Positions 25,138-37,000 of a stretch of 64,000 bases of DNA are shown here, in pieces (the first letter of the stretch is position 1; each line of letters begins with the position of its first letter). The translations under genes and the position numbers were made by a program. The notes beneath the pieces are model-generated. The model ran no database searches. It saw nothing but the letters and a program-made list of their open reading frames with translations, and was not told the DNA's origin. Source of the DNA: Sipunculus nudus (taxonomy: Eukaryota > Annelida > Sipuncula > Golfingiida > Sipunculidae); contig CM049310.1 of assembly GCA_026874595.1 (NCBI GenBank), positions 67,844,056 to 67,908,055 on the forward strand. Direction: 5' to 3'.

Positions 25138-25347
25138 TAAATCACATTTCAAATATATTTCACAGTAAACTCGTAAACTCATAAATGGAGCATGTCTATA
25201 ATCCTTTCAAACCTATTTTTCATTTACAATATATATATATATATATAATTCTCTGAAAAGGGGGGATAATAACATTAGCCATCCCCCTTGCCAAAAAGTG
25301 GGGGGGGGGGATATATACCCCCCATCCCCCCTATATTGACGCCCCTG
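24960..25347. mobile_element. hAT-like MITE, 8-bp TSD CCTTCAAA
   Basis: Perfect 8-bp duplications CCTTCAAA at 24952-24959 and 25348-25355. The left end is CAGTGGCGTCAATTTTTCTT. The right end is ATATTGACGCCCCTG (complement CAGGGGCGTCAATAT). At 388 bp, with (CA)n, (TA)n and G/C runs inside, it is a shorter relative of the element at 18292-19152. A third left end of the same type (CAATGGCGTAAATTTTTCTC) lies at about 25638, with no right end found. Confidence 0.9.
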
Positions 25348-25744
25348 CCTTCAAATACATCAGCATATTATAAATATTGATATATTGTCATATAATTCTA
25401 TATAGCACCGGTACAGCAGAATTCTGAAATACACTGAACCCACTTCGTACTCTACCTGTAGAAAGTTAATCCTCAGAAAATGCACGTATACTTTCATCTG
25501 TATAAAAAATTGGAAAAAATCAATACTACATATATAAGTATATGTAGACCTAAATGTGCGTTAATTATGTTTCTAATACGTTCCTTTTTTTTTGGTGCAT
25601 TTTATTTTTACGAGGTGCATATATATATATACCTCATCAATGGCGTAAATTTTTCTCCAAGAGTAGGTGGTGGGGGGCAGTATGTGCGGCAACCTTTTAT
25701 TGTTTGTGTGACACATTGACAACATATTACAACATATATATATA

Positions 25745-26290
25745 TATATACTCTGACAGGCATACACTGCCAGCAGAAATCTAATCTATGGCCATGCTAT
25801 CCGAGGAAACAGAGGAATACTCTTACAGCAGAAACTGATCTATGAGTTATGGTCATGCATGGTACCCGGTGGTCACAGAGGCATACTCTGACAGCAGATA
25901 TTCTCATCTATGAGTTCTGTTCATGGTACCCGATGGTAACAGAGGCATACTCTGACAGCAGATATACTCTCATCTATGAGTTATAGTCATGGTACCCAAT
26001 GGTAACAGAGGCATACTCTGACAGCAGATACTCTCATCTATGAGTTATAGTAATGGTACCCAATGGTAACAGAGGCATACTCTGACAGCAGATATTCTCA
26101 TCTGTGAGTTATAGTCATGGTACCCAATGGTAACAGAGGCATACTCTGACAGCAGATACTCTCATCTATGAGTTATAGTCATGGTATACGCAAGGGTAAC
26201 AGAGGCATACTCTGACAGCAGATTCTTTCATCTATGAGTTATGGTCATGGTACCCGATGGTCACAGAGACATACTCTGACAGCATAAACT
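25745..26290 (+). repeat. Tandem repeat, about 9 units of 64-66 bp
   Basis: Units share 'aacagaggcatactctgaca', 'gcagatactctcatctatga', 'gttatagtcatggtaccc'. The anchor GCATAC is at 25881, 25945, 26011, 26075, 26139 and 26205, with degenerate units at both ends. The unit length is not a multiple of three in every copy, so it is not coding. Confidence 0.9.
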
Positions 26291-28250
26291 CTGAATTGGC
26301 CATCGAATCCTGTAGCGGACAAAGACATGACACTTTCATGACCAATAATGAAGTAATATTCCGCGGGAGATAAATAAATCAGGGTTGTATATTCTTGACG
26401 CACAGACTGGGATAAGGGCGCTGATGGCTGGCAGAATATATTCAAATTCCATTTTTGTTTACTTTACGATAGTCGAACTTTGTCATGTAAACGCAGTTGA
26501 ACTTAAGGTTTTGCATTAAAATTTTCATAAAGATAAAGTATACCTCCATATATATTCATTTATTTGTAATTTTATGAAAAAAAACATACTACAGTAGACT
26601 GTTTAATACTAAAGCAACAGTGTGAACTAAATAGTAAACAGTTCAGGGCAATATGAGCACATATGCTCATATAACCCAAACAATGTTTTTTAAATGTTGA
26701 TGAAAAATATCTACTTGAAACCTTTGAGATATATTAAAAATGTACAAGATGTAATATGACTTAAATAACCCAATCCAATTTCAGGGATTTTTGTGACCGC
26801 GTCATCTGTCACTGCCTTAGGTATACTTGTGAATGAAATAGTTAAAAATGTTTAAAAAATGTAAACAAATACAACAAAAAAAGTTAAAAAAAAATAAAAA
26901 ATGTTGATAAAAAAATGTTTACTTGAATTATTTATGAGACTTATTTAAATTGTACAAGATGTAATATATATATACACATATATACATATATACATATATA
27001 TATTAATTAAATCTGTGTAATATTAATATATATTTAAATATAAACATTTTTTATCTGTGTAAATATGTTACATACAAAGGAACTTTCTATATATATAGTA
27101 AATATCACAGTAGTGTATATTTTATTAATAAAATTGGCATCTTCAGATCTGAAGTTTAAAAGAGTGAACTAATTATTATATATTAAAGCAAAATTCTGCT
27201 TCTCGTTCCATATATAAACTGAAATCCAGGAGGCAGTTTGTTCAGATCAAATTATAAATTCAGAAATTAAGCTTTATAAAAAAAAAACAAGAATAAAACT
27301 GGGCAATACGTGTCAAAAAGTACAGCATGTTCATATTATGCTGATAATGTGGTCCAGTGCACTACAGCTATCAGTATGTAACTTATCATATAACCCTCCA
27401 GGGAACTCATGTCTTTTTTTACGGATTGCGGCTTAATTGGATCGACTAGAGTTACTGTGTCCCTGTGGAGACCACATTTTGGCGGAAAACTCAGCATACC
27501 AGACTAAACAGTTGAAGTGGAATGTCTGAGTGTTCAAGCTATTGTGAGTATATTTCATTTATCTTTTCCCCTAATTTTCATTCATGTTCATAATTTATAA
27601 TTTCCAAATAGCTAATTAGTAGCAGAACCATTGGTACATTTGTTTATTAAATCTCATTGTGCCATAATGCAAGCAGCTTAAAACAAGGTTTCAATTCAGC
27701 TGGAGAGGGGTGACAGCCATCCAACCTGTATACAACAATATCATGACCACAACTGATTCTACTGTACAAGAAATTTCAAACACACATGCACACACATTTA
27801 TTTATTTAGGGTAGAAAGTATAGAAGTAATAATGACAGAATAGGCACATACTCATAGGAAGATGTTTCTTTTGCCTATATCAGTATGTATAATTGATCAT
27901 TTATAATTTATATTTATTTTTTATAATATAAACATATATGGCAACATCATCAGCATTTTTTTACAGGTCATTTTTATAATCAAGTTTACAAATTTTCATT
28001 CAGACTGGTTGTTTTATATACATCTTGTTATTGTGTGTGTGGTTATTCACTTGTTTTAAATTAATAAAATTTGGGGTCAACATATTACCCATAGTTCAGG
28101 TGTGTCTGCACCAGTCCTAATGAGCTGTCACCAAGTAACATGCCAGCTCTCCAAGCATGCATTACAGAGCTGCATTAGGTTTAAAGGGCACCACTGTCAG
28201 GCCAAGCTTTAACTGTGACATTCCCGTACAATTAAATGACATACACCGAC
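26290..28250. other. AT-rich DNA with one direct duplication; no gene assigned
   Basis: An 80-bp block ('aaaatgttgatgaaaaatat.tacttgaa....gtacaagatgtaatat', about 26686-26755) is repeated diverged at about 26895-26967. A possible exon-like ATG with a splice donor at 27522-27544 is discussed among the rejected items. Confidence 0.4.
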
Positions 28251-28260
28251 CACATAATAC

Positions 28261-28329
28261 CGTCTGCTGTGTTCTCTCTCTCGCTCTCTCTCTCTCTATA
28301 TATATATATTTATATATATATATATATAC

Positions 28330-28376
<47 letters not shown>

Positions 28377-28433
28377 CTCTCTTACTCACTCTCTATATAT
28401 ATTTATGTAAACTCTCTCTCCCTCTCTTTCTCC

Positions 28434-28484
<51 letters not shown>

Positions 28485-28540
28485 CATAAGGCTAAAACAG
28501 GTTTCACTGGACATTTTTCCCTTGATCATTTGTGAAAAAA

Positions 28541-28602
<62 letters not shown>

Positions 28603-28620
28603 CCTACTGAGCACTAATAT
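28261..28620. repeat. Compound (TC)n/(TA)n microsatellite cluster
   Basis: CTCTCT tracts at about 28270-28297 and 28418-28452 alternate with TA tracts at about 28298-28372, 28453-28480 and 28543-28603. Long alternating AT is prone to length error in assemblies. Confidence 0.9.
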
Positions 28621-29084
28621 ATACATTATATATTTATGTTTATATACATATAATAAAAGAAAAATATTGTATTGGCAACTTAGATATCCCTGAAACAATA
28701 TGCCGATATCACTTGATTATATATAGAAAAATGATATGTATTGTACTTAAGATAATGTACCATTAAAGTATTTTTAAACTGGTAACGCAAAAAATATTGT
28801 GGTTTTCTTTATGTTTTCTGAGTAAAGGGAACATTCTGTCTCATCTAGATGCACTTTTTAAAGTAGTGTACTGTTTGTATTATCAATAAATTAAATAACT
28901 GTACTCTCCTATCAGATTTGTCAGGTATCATATAGTAATATACAATACAGTAGACATTCAGTAATTGATTTACATCTTGTATGTAATAGGATAAATACAT
29001 TCCTGTCAATTGATTACCTGCCCATTTAAAGTTTTTGTTTAGTGAATTTCATTTATGGTAATATGTACATATCTATTTCTACAG

Positions 29085-29162
29085 ACACAAGAGGCAAAGA
29101 AGAAAAAGAAAGGAAGTGAGCCTGCTCCAGTGGAAGACATCACAGACTCTGATTCAGACTGA
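29085..29162 (+). CDS. Terminal coding exon of an unidentified gene (acidic/basic C-terminal tail)
   Basis: A pyrimidine-rich tract ending 'tctatttctacag' (29072-29084) is followed by an open frame in phase 0 encoding a Lys run (AKKKKKGSEPAP) and an acidic end VEDITDSDSD before TGA (29160-29162). AATAAA follows at 29172-29177. Such a Lys-rich then Ser/Asp-rich tail is common at the C-termini of nuclear proteins and may be a casein kinase 2 site cluster. I cannot name the protein from 25 residues. Earlier exons are not convincingly found and may lie among the repeats or outside the window. The gene is on the same strand as, and ends about 1.8 kb before, the SRA gene. Confidence 0.65.
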   Translation, partial: TQEAKKKKKGSEPAPVEDITDSDSD

Positions 29163-29171
29163 TGTTTTTTA

Positions 29172-29177
29172 AATAAA
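29172..29177 (+). terminator. Poly(A) signal AATAAA for the exon at 29085
   Basis: AATAAA lies ten bases after the stop codon. It is very close for a 3' UTR, so a second AATAAA at about 29480 may be the one used. Confidence 0.45.
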
Positions 29178-29559
29178 CCTCTGTGCCTTACCAGTTACTC
29201 TTTTCTTTGTTGATACGTGAGAATATGTTTATCTGGTGTGAAGTTGTAAGCAGAAATGATATAAAATATGCAACTGTTGTTTCAACAGAGATGAATTAAC
29301 TCTATGGTTTAAATTCATTTTTTTGGCAAATATGATCATAATATAGATAAAATAATGGGGAAAGTGTTTTTTACCTTTATATTCATGCGGATTATTTAAC
29401 CATGTTGGTATAACAAAAGCTGGTTACCAATTTGCCATATCCTGCACACACTACAGAAACCCTGTCACTTCAAAATATGAAATAAATACTTATATATTCA
29501 CAACGTATGATATAAGCCCATGCAAAACATATCACATATTGGGTTGTGGGGAATATTTC

Positions 29560-29860
29560 AGGATATAGATAAATGTGAAAATGTTATAAAAATGTTTCTT
29601 GGATATTTTGAAGGAAACATTTTTAAAATATCAAAAAAATGTAACTCACAAAATGTTAATAAAATATTATGAAAACGTTTTTAAAATGTTTTACAAAAAC
29701 ATTTTTAAAACGTCAAAATAACATTTTTAAAACGTTTTAGCAAAACGTTTTAAAAACGTTTTTTCGAACATACAAAAAAAGTTATAAAAATATCACGAGA
29801 AAACATTTTCAAAACATTTTGCCAAACGTTTATAAAACATTTTAAAAATATTTTTGTGCT
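29560..29860. repeat. AACGTT / AAAACGTTTTAAAA-rich palindromic repeat
   Basis: About a dozen variants of AAA(A/C)(A/C)GTTTT or ACATTTTTAAAA follow one another, many forming short inverted repeats (AAAACGTTTTAAAAACGTTTT-like). The block ends with 'gtgctagctggga'. It looks like a degenerate palindromic satellite or MITE. No coding frame. Confidence 0.6.
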
Positions 29861-29879
29861 AGCTGGGATTTTCCCTTTA

Positions 29880-29965
29880 TTCTCCCATAGAAACCTGGGG
29901 GGGGGGGTTGATGATTGTACACACCATGCACCCCCCCCTAAAATTCTGGGGGGTATAGGCGTAGG
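29880..29965. mobile_element. G/C-run MITE-like fragment
   Basis: GGGGGGGGGG, then 'ttgatgattgtacacacca', then CCCCCCCC and GGGGGGTATA: the same G/C-run end structure as the hAT-like elements at 18292 and 24960, but without identifiable ends or target duplication. Confidence 0.4.
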
Positions 29966-30739
29966 CCTATAGGCCTATCAAGGCCTACATGATATTATTT
30001 TTATATACCAAAGAGTAGGGCCTATTTCTGGATTCAATGAAGAATGATCGAACCCCTGACACAAATATCATCTTTGGTAATTTTATCCTCTTTGCTCAAG
30101 ATATAAAAAGACAATACAGTATTCCTAAATGACTTTTTCTTATTTACATTTCATAACAAAATACTATTTTTCTGTGAACCACAAAGAAGACACCAGGTTG
30201 GTTAATAACATCGTGGTTGCAGTGACAATACTAATGAAAAGTTTAAACTTTTTTTTAATCCAAACCAACCATATTTTGCATAAAAAAATTGAAATGTGCA
30301 TCCAGCCTTTGATGACATAGGCTATATATCTATAAGGTTTTAGATGAATCAATGGACATAAAAACCTAGCTAGGTTTAGAAATAACATAGGCTATGTTAT
30401 TATTATCAAGGAGAGTTCTTTAGGTATTACTAAAGGTACTCCTTTTGATTTGGAGGCCCTTATTATATACATATTACATACTATAAACATCTCTGAAATG
30501 TATGAGGGACCCATACGTTTACAAATCTACCATAAACCATGTAAATCGTAGGCCTATAGGTATATATATATATATATATTAATTACGTCTGGCAACTGGA
30601 TAAGCGGTACAAAAGTTGTTGAAATAGAAATGTGGAAATAGCGAGACGTTTTTTTTATTGAACAGCGGAAAGGTTCAGCAATTAATCTGTTGGTTAAAGC
30701 TGTTTACTAATTTGTAAGATCAGTTACGCCTACTAATAA

Positions 30740-30935
30740 TCTATAGTATGTACTGAAATCACGCCGGGGCGGACAACTTATTTTCTAAGGATGAGCCCCA
30801 CGTCACATGACTGCCATGTGACCGTATAGCGGGAATCGTCCTGCGTGGTTCCACTGTCTGAGAGTGTTCCCATCAACCAAGTGCTGTTGTAGCTCCAGAT
30901 CGTGTTTTGTGTGTAAGACAACAGACCAGTCCAAG
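30740..30935 (+). promoter_or_regulatory. Likely promoter / 5' UTR of the SRA-domain gene
   Basis: The 200 bases before the start codon are distinctly richer in G+C and CpG than the surrounding DNA and repeat-free. They contain CACGTCACATGAC and an E-box-like CATGTGAC near 30800-30820. No TATA box is evident at a fixed spacing, which fits a CpG-type housekeeping promoter. The transcription start cannot be placed. Confidence 0.5.
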
Positions 30936-31019
30936 ATGTCGTGCGAATATGAACGGCTCCGACTCCGGAACCTGGAGGACAACAAACGAATTCTGGCCGA
31001 GCTCGGCCTCATGAACCCG
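30936..31019 (+). CDS. SRA gene exon 1 (residues 1-28)
   Basis: It starts [17 protein letters not shown] and ends LMNP at donor CCG|GTAAGT (phase 0). An upstream in-frame ATG at 30864 gives a Cys/Ser-rich extension of 24 residues. I prefer 30936 because the conserved-looking motif starts right after it and the extension resembles 5' UTR. The YERxRLxNL..N pattern followed by a short Leu-rich stretch recalls the segment before the WD repeats of WDR76. Confidence 0.85.
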
Positions 31020-34000
31020 GTAAGTGGGAGAGCCAGTCCAGGCTGAATAGGGGCATGCCCTGAATAGGTACGGACTAATAATAAATATTATTACTATTAG
31101 TAATAACAACCGGACGTCGAGATGTTGGATGCCAGGTCAGATGCAATATGGACACACCAGCAACAGAAGAATCATAACATATTTTTTTTTTCAAGCATAA
31201 TTTATGCATGAGTATAGGTAACTTAATGCACGTGTGTCGTAAATTCAATTATGTTTAACTTTAAGTATTCATTTCTTACGCCTTAAGGGTTAGTGGAAAT
31301 TATAATGTATAGTCCGTCCAAAAACTCTTGTCCACATGTGTTTTAGCGATAATTATTTTAAGAATATTTTAAAAAAATGCCCTTTGGCCTAAAGTAGATA
31401 TACACAGGGGCATAGCCAGGATTGATGGAAGCCATGCATGATTAGAGGCAGATCCAGAAATTCGAAAAAATGGGGGGGGGGGGGGGCGCTTATATTTATG
31501 GGTATTATGAAAACTAAGTGTCACATATATGTGTACATGTATGAATATATTATTATTATCATTAATAATTATTACTAAGGCCAAAATAAAAAAAAGTATG
31601 GTTCTCAGGCACTTTTTTTTCAGAAATCGATGCGCAAGGGCGTTTTTTTTATTTTTATTTTTTTGGTATGTTTAGCTAAAAATGTCAAATGATAAGGGAA
31701 AAGCATGATAATAACAGATTTATTTTGCTAAACAAATAAAAGCACTACATAACAAAGGAAATTTTATATTTTCTTCTTGAAAGAAATGTCCGAGCAGCTG
31801 CAGCACAAAATTGGTAAGTTTCAATTGAAAATCATAATAAAAATTTTTGATGAGGGGGTTTAAAATTGATGCAAGCGGTGCCTGAGAACCATACCTTATA
31901 TTTTTTGGCCTAAATGTTATAGATTTTAGTGTATGAAAATATAGATTTTTAAAATTTTTCAATTATGAACCATGGTTTTATTAAGGTTAATATATACATG
32001 GGGAGGGTATGGGAGGGGGTATCCCCCTCATATTTGGGAAATATTTTGATTATGGAATGTAAAGAAGACATTTTGAGGCAATTTTCACAAAAAAATATTA
32101 GGATTTCTCTTCATATAAAACACTTCTCTTATGTCTTTGCGTTATGTAATTTAACTGTAGAGGGGTCCAACATTTAAATTTAATTTTTATATTTCTTCAA
32201 AATATGGATATAAAATTTTAAAGTCAATGGTGCAAAGGCGCATTTATGTTTATTACTTGCAAAATATTATCTTTTTAATGAAATACTAATAGCAAAATAA
32301 CTGATATGTTGAAGTCTTATGTTAAACTCTGCATTTTACCGGGATCCATGGTCTCAACAGCTAGCACACAAAAAGCCTAAGAGCTCAGATCATGAGTTCG
32401 AGTGCTGGTATCACCAGAGGAACCGTGAGATTATTCACGGTCGACCCCAACCAGGGCCTGTTGCTCTGCAACTGTTCATAAATATCCTCATCCTCAACAA
32501 ATGAATTTTAAAGTAATAAACTGCAGATAACTTAAATAAAATCCAATTGCTAATTAATTAAAAAAAATGAAAATGTATTAGTAAAATTGGGAAAATAATA
32601 AATAAAATGAGAGATATTGCAGCTATAATATCCAAAGGATCCACCACTGATAGCAATGGCAATTTAATGCATATATATATATATATATATATTTTATGAA
32701 AAGAAGTTATATATCATGTTAAAAGTATAAATTTAATTACTTGCAACTGTTTTGCGTTATTGAATGGTAGACTTTTCATGTCTGTGGCTGTGTGTACATC
32801 ACAAAGATGTCACACATTCATCACCTTTAATTGACTGACTTCATCAGTTTGCCTAATTTTTTTATTATCAGTTCTCTGGCGATGAAAAAGTCAGAAAGGC
32901 TGTAACCTGTTTTGTCTCATAATTCCTACACATGATCAGTTCACAGTTTGAAGCTAGACAGCCGTTTTTCAGCATTTAACTTTATTTATTTGGTTTTAAT
33001 TATATTCCAGAAATTATATCAACTTTAAAATCAATATCTCAAAGTTTCCCTAGGCTGATAGTGATACCTTTTTTCCCTGGAAGTACATCACATTTTATTT
33101 TATTTTCACATGATGAAAATGCTTTAAATTTAATAATTAATGCCATCAAAACACCTGGTTATTAAGACATCTCTTTTTTGTGTGTAGAATTTAATAACTG
33201 TGCAAGGTATATTTTAGATTTTGAGATATACACCATGTAATAGGTTTATTACTGTTTTTGCGAACCTGTGTCAGTGCGTCGTGCGTCAGTGCGTCGTGTG
33301 TCGTCTGTACGTTAACCATCGCTATCTCAGCTACAGCAGGAGCTAGCATCACCAAATATTTTGCAAATAATCAGTCATCTAAAAAAACTGTTGGACCAAT
33401 TTATTATTTTCAAACTTCATTTTCTTAGATTTTATAGGGAAACAGCTAAAAAATCTTCTCCTCCGAAACTGTCCAGCCAAGTTGTCCAATATTTCAGGGA
33501 AATGATCCCTGGAACAATCTCTCAAGTTTGTTTGAATGGATCCAGTTCGGAGATTTTTGGCCGAGTTACAGGAGGTTGAACTTAGTCATCTGTCCAAAAA
33601 AGCACTCTAAAATTATAATCTCAGAAATGGTTGGAGCTATCATCACCAAATTTTATGCCAATGTTTGTCATCCAAGCCATTTTTCAAATTGAGGTATTGG
33701 TGGCACCACCTGCATTAATCTTGTTTTTTACAAGCAAAAATGTAATTTTAGACTCTTCTAGCTATAATTATACACTGTTTTATGATATAACTGTTAAGCT
33801 GATTGGTTTAAACTTTACAAGAGTTATTCTATGGTAGGGCTCTGTCAGTTTTATAAGAATAGATTGGGTAAATGCAGCTTTAAAAAAGCAGTTTAGCCAA
33901 TTGAAAACAGATTTGAAAACTTGGTAAGTTTCAGCATGCCAAGTCAAGAGGTCACTCAGTTCAACCAGGTGAGGTCCAGACATCACCATGGCAACTGACC

Positions 34001-37000
34001 TGGCTCTGTCTGGTGTCTAGATGATGTGTCTAAACATCTAAACACATTGTCTAGACATCTAGACACATGGTCTAGATGCAGAATGCCAAAATTAGAACTA
34101 GTGGAACTATATTTTTCAACTGTTTGAAAAACTTGGTTTGCATTTTGAGCGAATCTGTGAGCTTATGCAATGTTGAGGCTTTGTGTGTAATAGCTATCTC
34201 AGAAAGGGCAGGAGCTAGCATGAACAATTTTTTTGCAAAAAATTAGTCATCTTTAAAAAATACTAACAGATTTTGCTTATTTCTTGGCTAACTTTATTTT
34301 CTTAGATTTTATAGGGAAAAAGCTAAAAAAAGATTTTAAAATGTTCTTCTCCGAAACCATGCTGCCAGATTCTCTGTTCGTCTGACCAATAATCCTCCCC
34401 AGCCAAAAGAACATATCTGAAATATCCTGACTGATACATCCTATTTTTGAAATGTCCTAGTCCAAAATGTGCAGGTCCGAAACATCCATTTGGCTGAAAT
34501 CATAATGACTTAGGTAGATATGCAGGACATAAGAGGATCAATATTAAATTTTAAAAATAAACCACCATTCATAGTCCCAAACTTTGCACAGGTTCCCATT
34601 AGGCCTGTAAGGCCTTGTTAATCTTATGAATGATTTCTTAAAGCCCTGCGAGCAGGTACTTACTGCCATTGTTTAAATATATTGAAATTGTTAACTCTTG
34701 AATTACAACTGGGTATTTTTTTTAAATATACTAAAATTCCTACAATAAGATAATGAGAAAACTCACAAACTGATGTATACTTGGTAGCATTTCATTCATA
34801 CCTTTTAAAGCTTGCTAGGATTTCATTTGCATTAATCTGGTACACTCAATCAGTCTGGTTTATTTTACAAACTTCATGGGATTTAATTTTAAGGATGTCT
34901 AGCCATATATATAACCTGTTTTTAGCATACCTTATTTTACCCCATTAAGACAAGACAGAACCCAGGACTCAAATAAATCAAGAGGGGGTGGTGTAGCTCT
35001 ATTTATTTATAAAAGATGGTGTCAGAATATAACCGTCAGATTTAGTATGTATGTTCACCAAACCTTGAAGCCCTATCAGTGAGCCTATGTCCTACATATC
35101 TACCTAGAGATTTTACCAGTATTAACCTCACAATTGTCTACATTACCCAAGTGCTGATTATAATGATATTGCATCAAAGAAAATATGGGATATTGTTGAC
35201 CAACTAGATTTAAAGAAACCACAAGCTCTGCATATTGTACTCTGAGATATGAACCACAGTGATCCTAGTCAACCCTACCAAACTACGCGCAGTACTTAAC
35301 TGTAACACAAGAGATCACCAGAAACTGGACTTATTTTACTCTAATATTAAATCTGCTTATAAATGTGTTGAAGATTCTCCACAACAAAATAGTGACCATA
35401 TTATGATATGTATGCAACCTACTTGCAGAAGTAAACTTCAACTGCTGAAACCATGTGAAATAAATATTAAGTGCACTCAAAGGAAGCCCATGAGACCGTG
35501 CAAGCATGTTTTGATCTAACAGACTGGCAAATGTTCATTGAAACTTCATATAATTTAGATGAACTTACTGAAACTGTGTCTAGTTATATATCTTTTTGTA
35601 AAAACATGCTGGTACCTGCTCAAATCATTAGATTTACCTAAAAAATAAACCTTGGATCAATAGTGATCTACAGGAACTTATGTAAGCACCAGGCCTTTAC
35701 AAGCAAATCAGATAACAGATGTAACTTACAAAAAGAAACTGATTCTGCTATTGAGAAAGCAAAATAACAATATAAAAAGAAACTAGAAAAACTGTTCCAT
35801 AGCCAGCAATCAAAATATGCTAGGAAGGGTCTTAAGGAATTAACAGGTACAAATAAAAGAAAGAAAGAATGCTCACTGCTAGCTGAAATGGCTGTGCTGA
35901 CAAATTAAAAGCATTCTAATTTCTATGCATGTTTTGGTGACAATAGACAGTGACTTCTCAAAAGAAAAAGATGACATTATGAGCAGTCTGAGAGCAAATC
36001 CTTACTGAACTTACTGATGTAAACAAAGTGTTAAGTAAGATCAATGTAAAGAAAGCTTGTGGACCCTACAAAATCAGTGGCAGATTAATTAAAACCTGTA
36101 GAAATAGTTGTCCTTTATCACACATCACATTTATCGAGTCTCTCTCTATCCTTATGTAAACTACCAAAATGATGGAAGACAGCAAAAATAATTCCAGTCG
36201 CCAAAAATGACTCCTAAAGTGATGGACGATCTCTGGCCTGTTGCACTTACATTTATTCTTGCAAAATCTTTGGAGCGAAAAGTCCTTAACAAATTACTAC
36301 CACTTCAAGATCAACATCAGTTTCATATTCATTCAACAGGTGCACAAGTGATGCAACTGCCACATTAACTCATTATATTTATCAACACTTGGACAGGGTA
36401 CCCAAAAATTTTGCCAGATCACTTTTCATTGATTCTTCTTCAGCCTTCAATACAATACAGCGGCACATCATGATCAATCAGCTCTGTGGGTATAACATTC
36501 CTCCTTCCTACTGTCTATGGATTCTAGATTTTCTCTCAGATAGAAAACAACATGTTAGAACAAGCAAAGAAACTTCTTCAGATATAATCATAAATACTGT
36601 TGCCTCACAAGGCTGTGTTATGTCAGCCGTTCTTTTTATCCTATATACAAATAATTTGTCTGTGAGCCTTTCAGATTGTAAAATTATAAAATATGCAGAT
36701 GACATCTAGGCCTGATACATAATAAAAATAAATCACTCTACAGGAAAACCATTCAATATGTTACTGGTTGGTGTGAGGAACAGTACCTTCAATTGAAACA
36801 TAAGAAGACTAAAAAATAGTCTTTGATTTCAGAAGATTAAATTCTGCAATTACCAAAGTTGCTATCAAAAATGAAGATGTAGATCTATATTGTAGAAAAT
36901 TTTTATACTTGGGATGTACTTCTACTATTGACAGAAATCTGAATTGGAAAGAACATGCACGTGTTGAATCAATCCAAGAAAGCAAACAAAAAATTAAATT

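Larger units (their letters stand above)
24213..26677. mobile_element. Possible TIR element marked by AATATGAGCA boxes
   Basis: GGGGTAATATGAGCATA occurs at about 24214, with AATATGAGCA again near 24241, 24586 and 24609. At 26646-26677 the sequence GGCAATATGAGCACA runs into TATGCTCATATAACCC, an inverted version. These could be the two ends of one large element containing the hAT-like insertion and the 65-bp tandem array, or separate copies of one end. No target duplication is clear. Confidence 0.3.

Noticed and set aside
27522-27543. ATG TCT GAG TGT TCA AGC TAT T followed by GTGAGT, possible first exon joined to 29085
   Set aside because: The donor is phase 1 and the 29085 exon needs phase 0; direct joining gives a stop after a short frame. 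No convincing middle exon was found.
18199-28389. Tyr-Ile repeat ORFs at several places
   Set aside because: Translations of (TA)n microsatellites.
30864-30935. Upstream in-frame ATG giving a 24-residue extension of the SRA protein
   Set aside because: Cys/Ser-rich translation without a targeting pattern, in GC-rich leader; the downstream ATG directly precedes the motif region.
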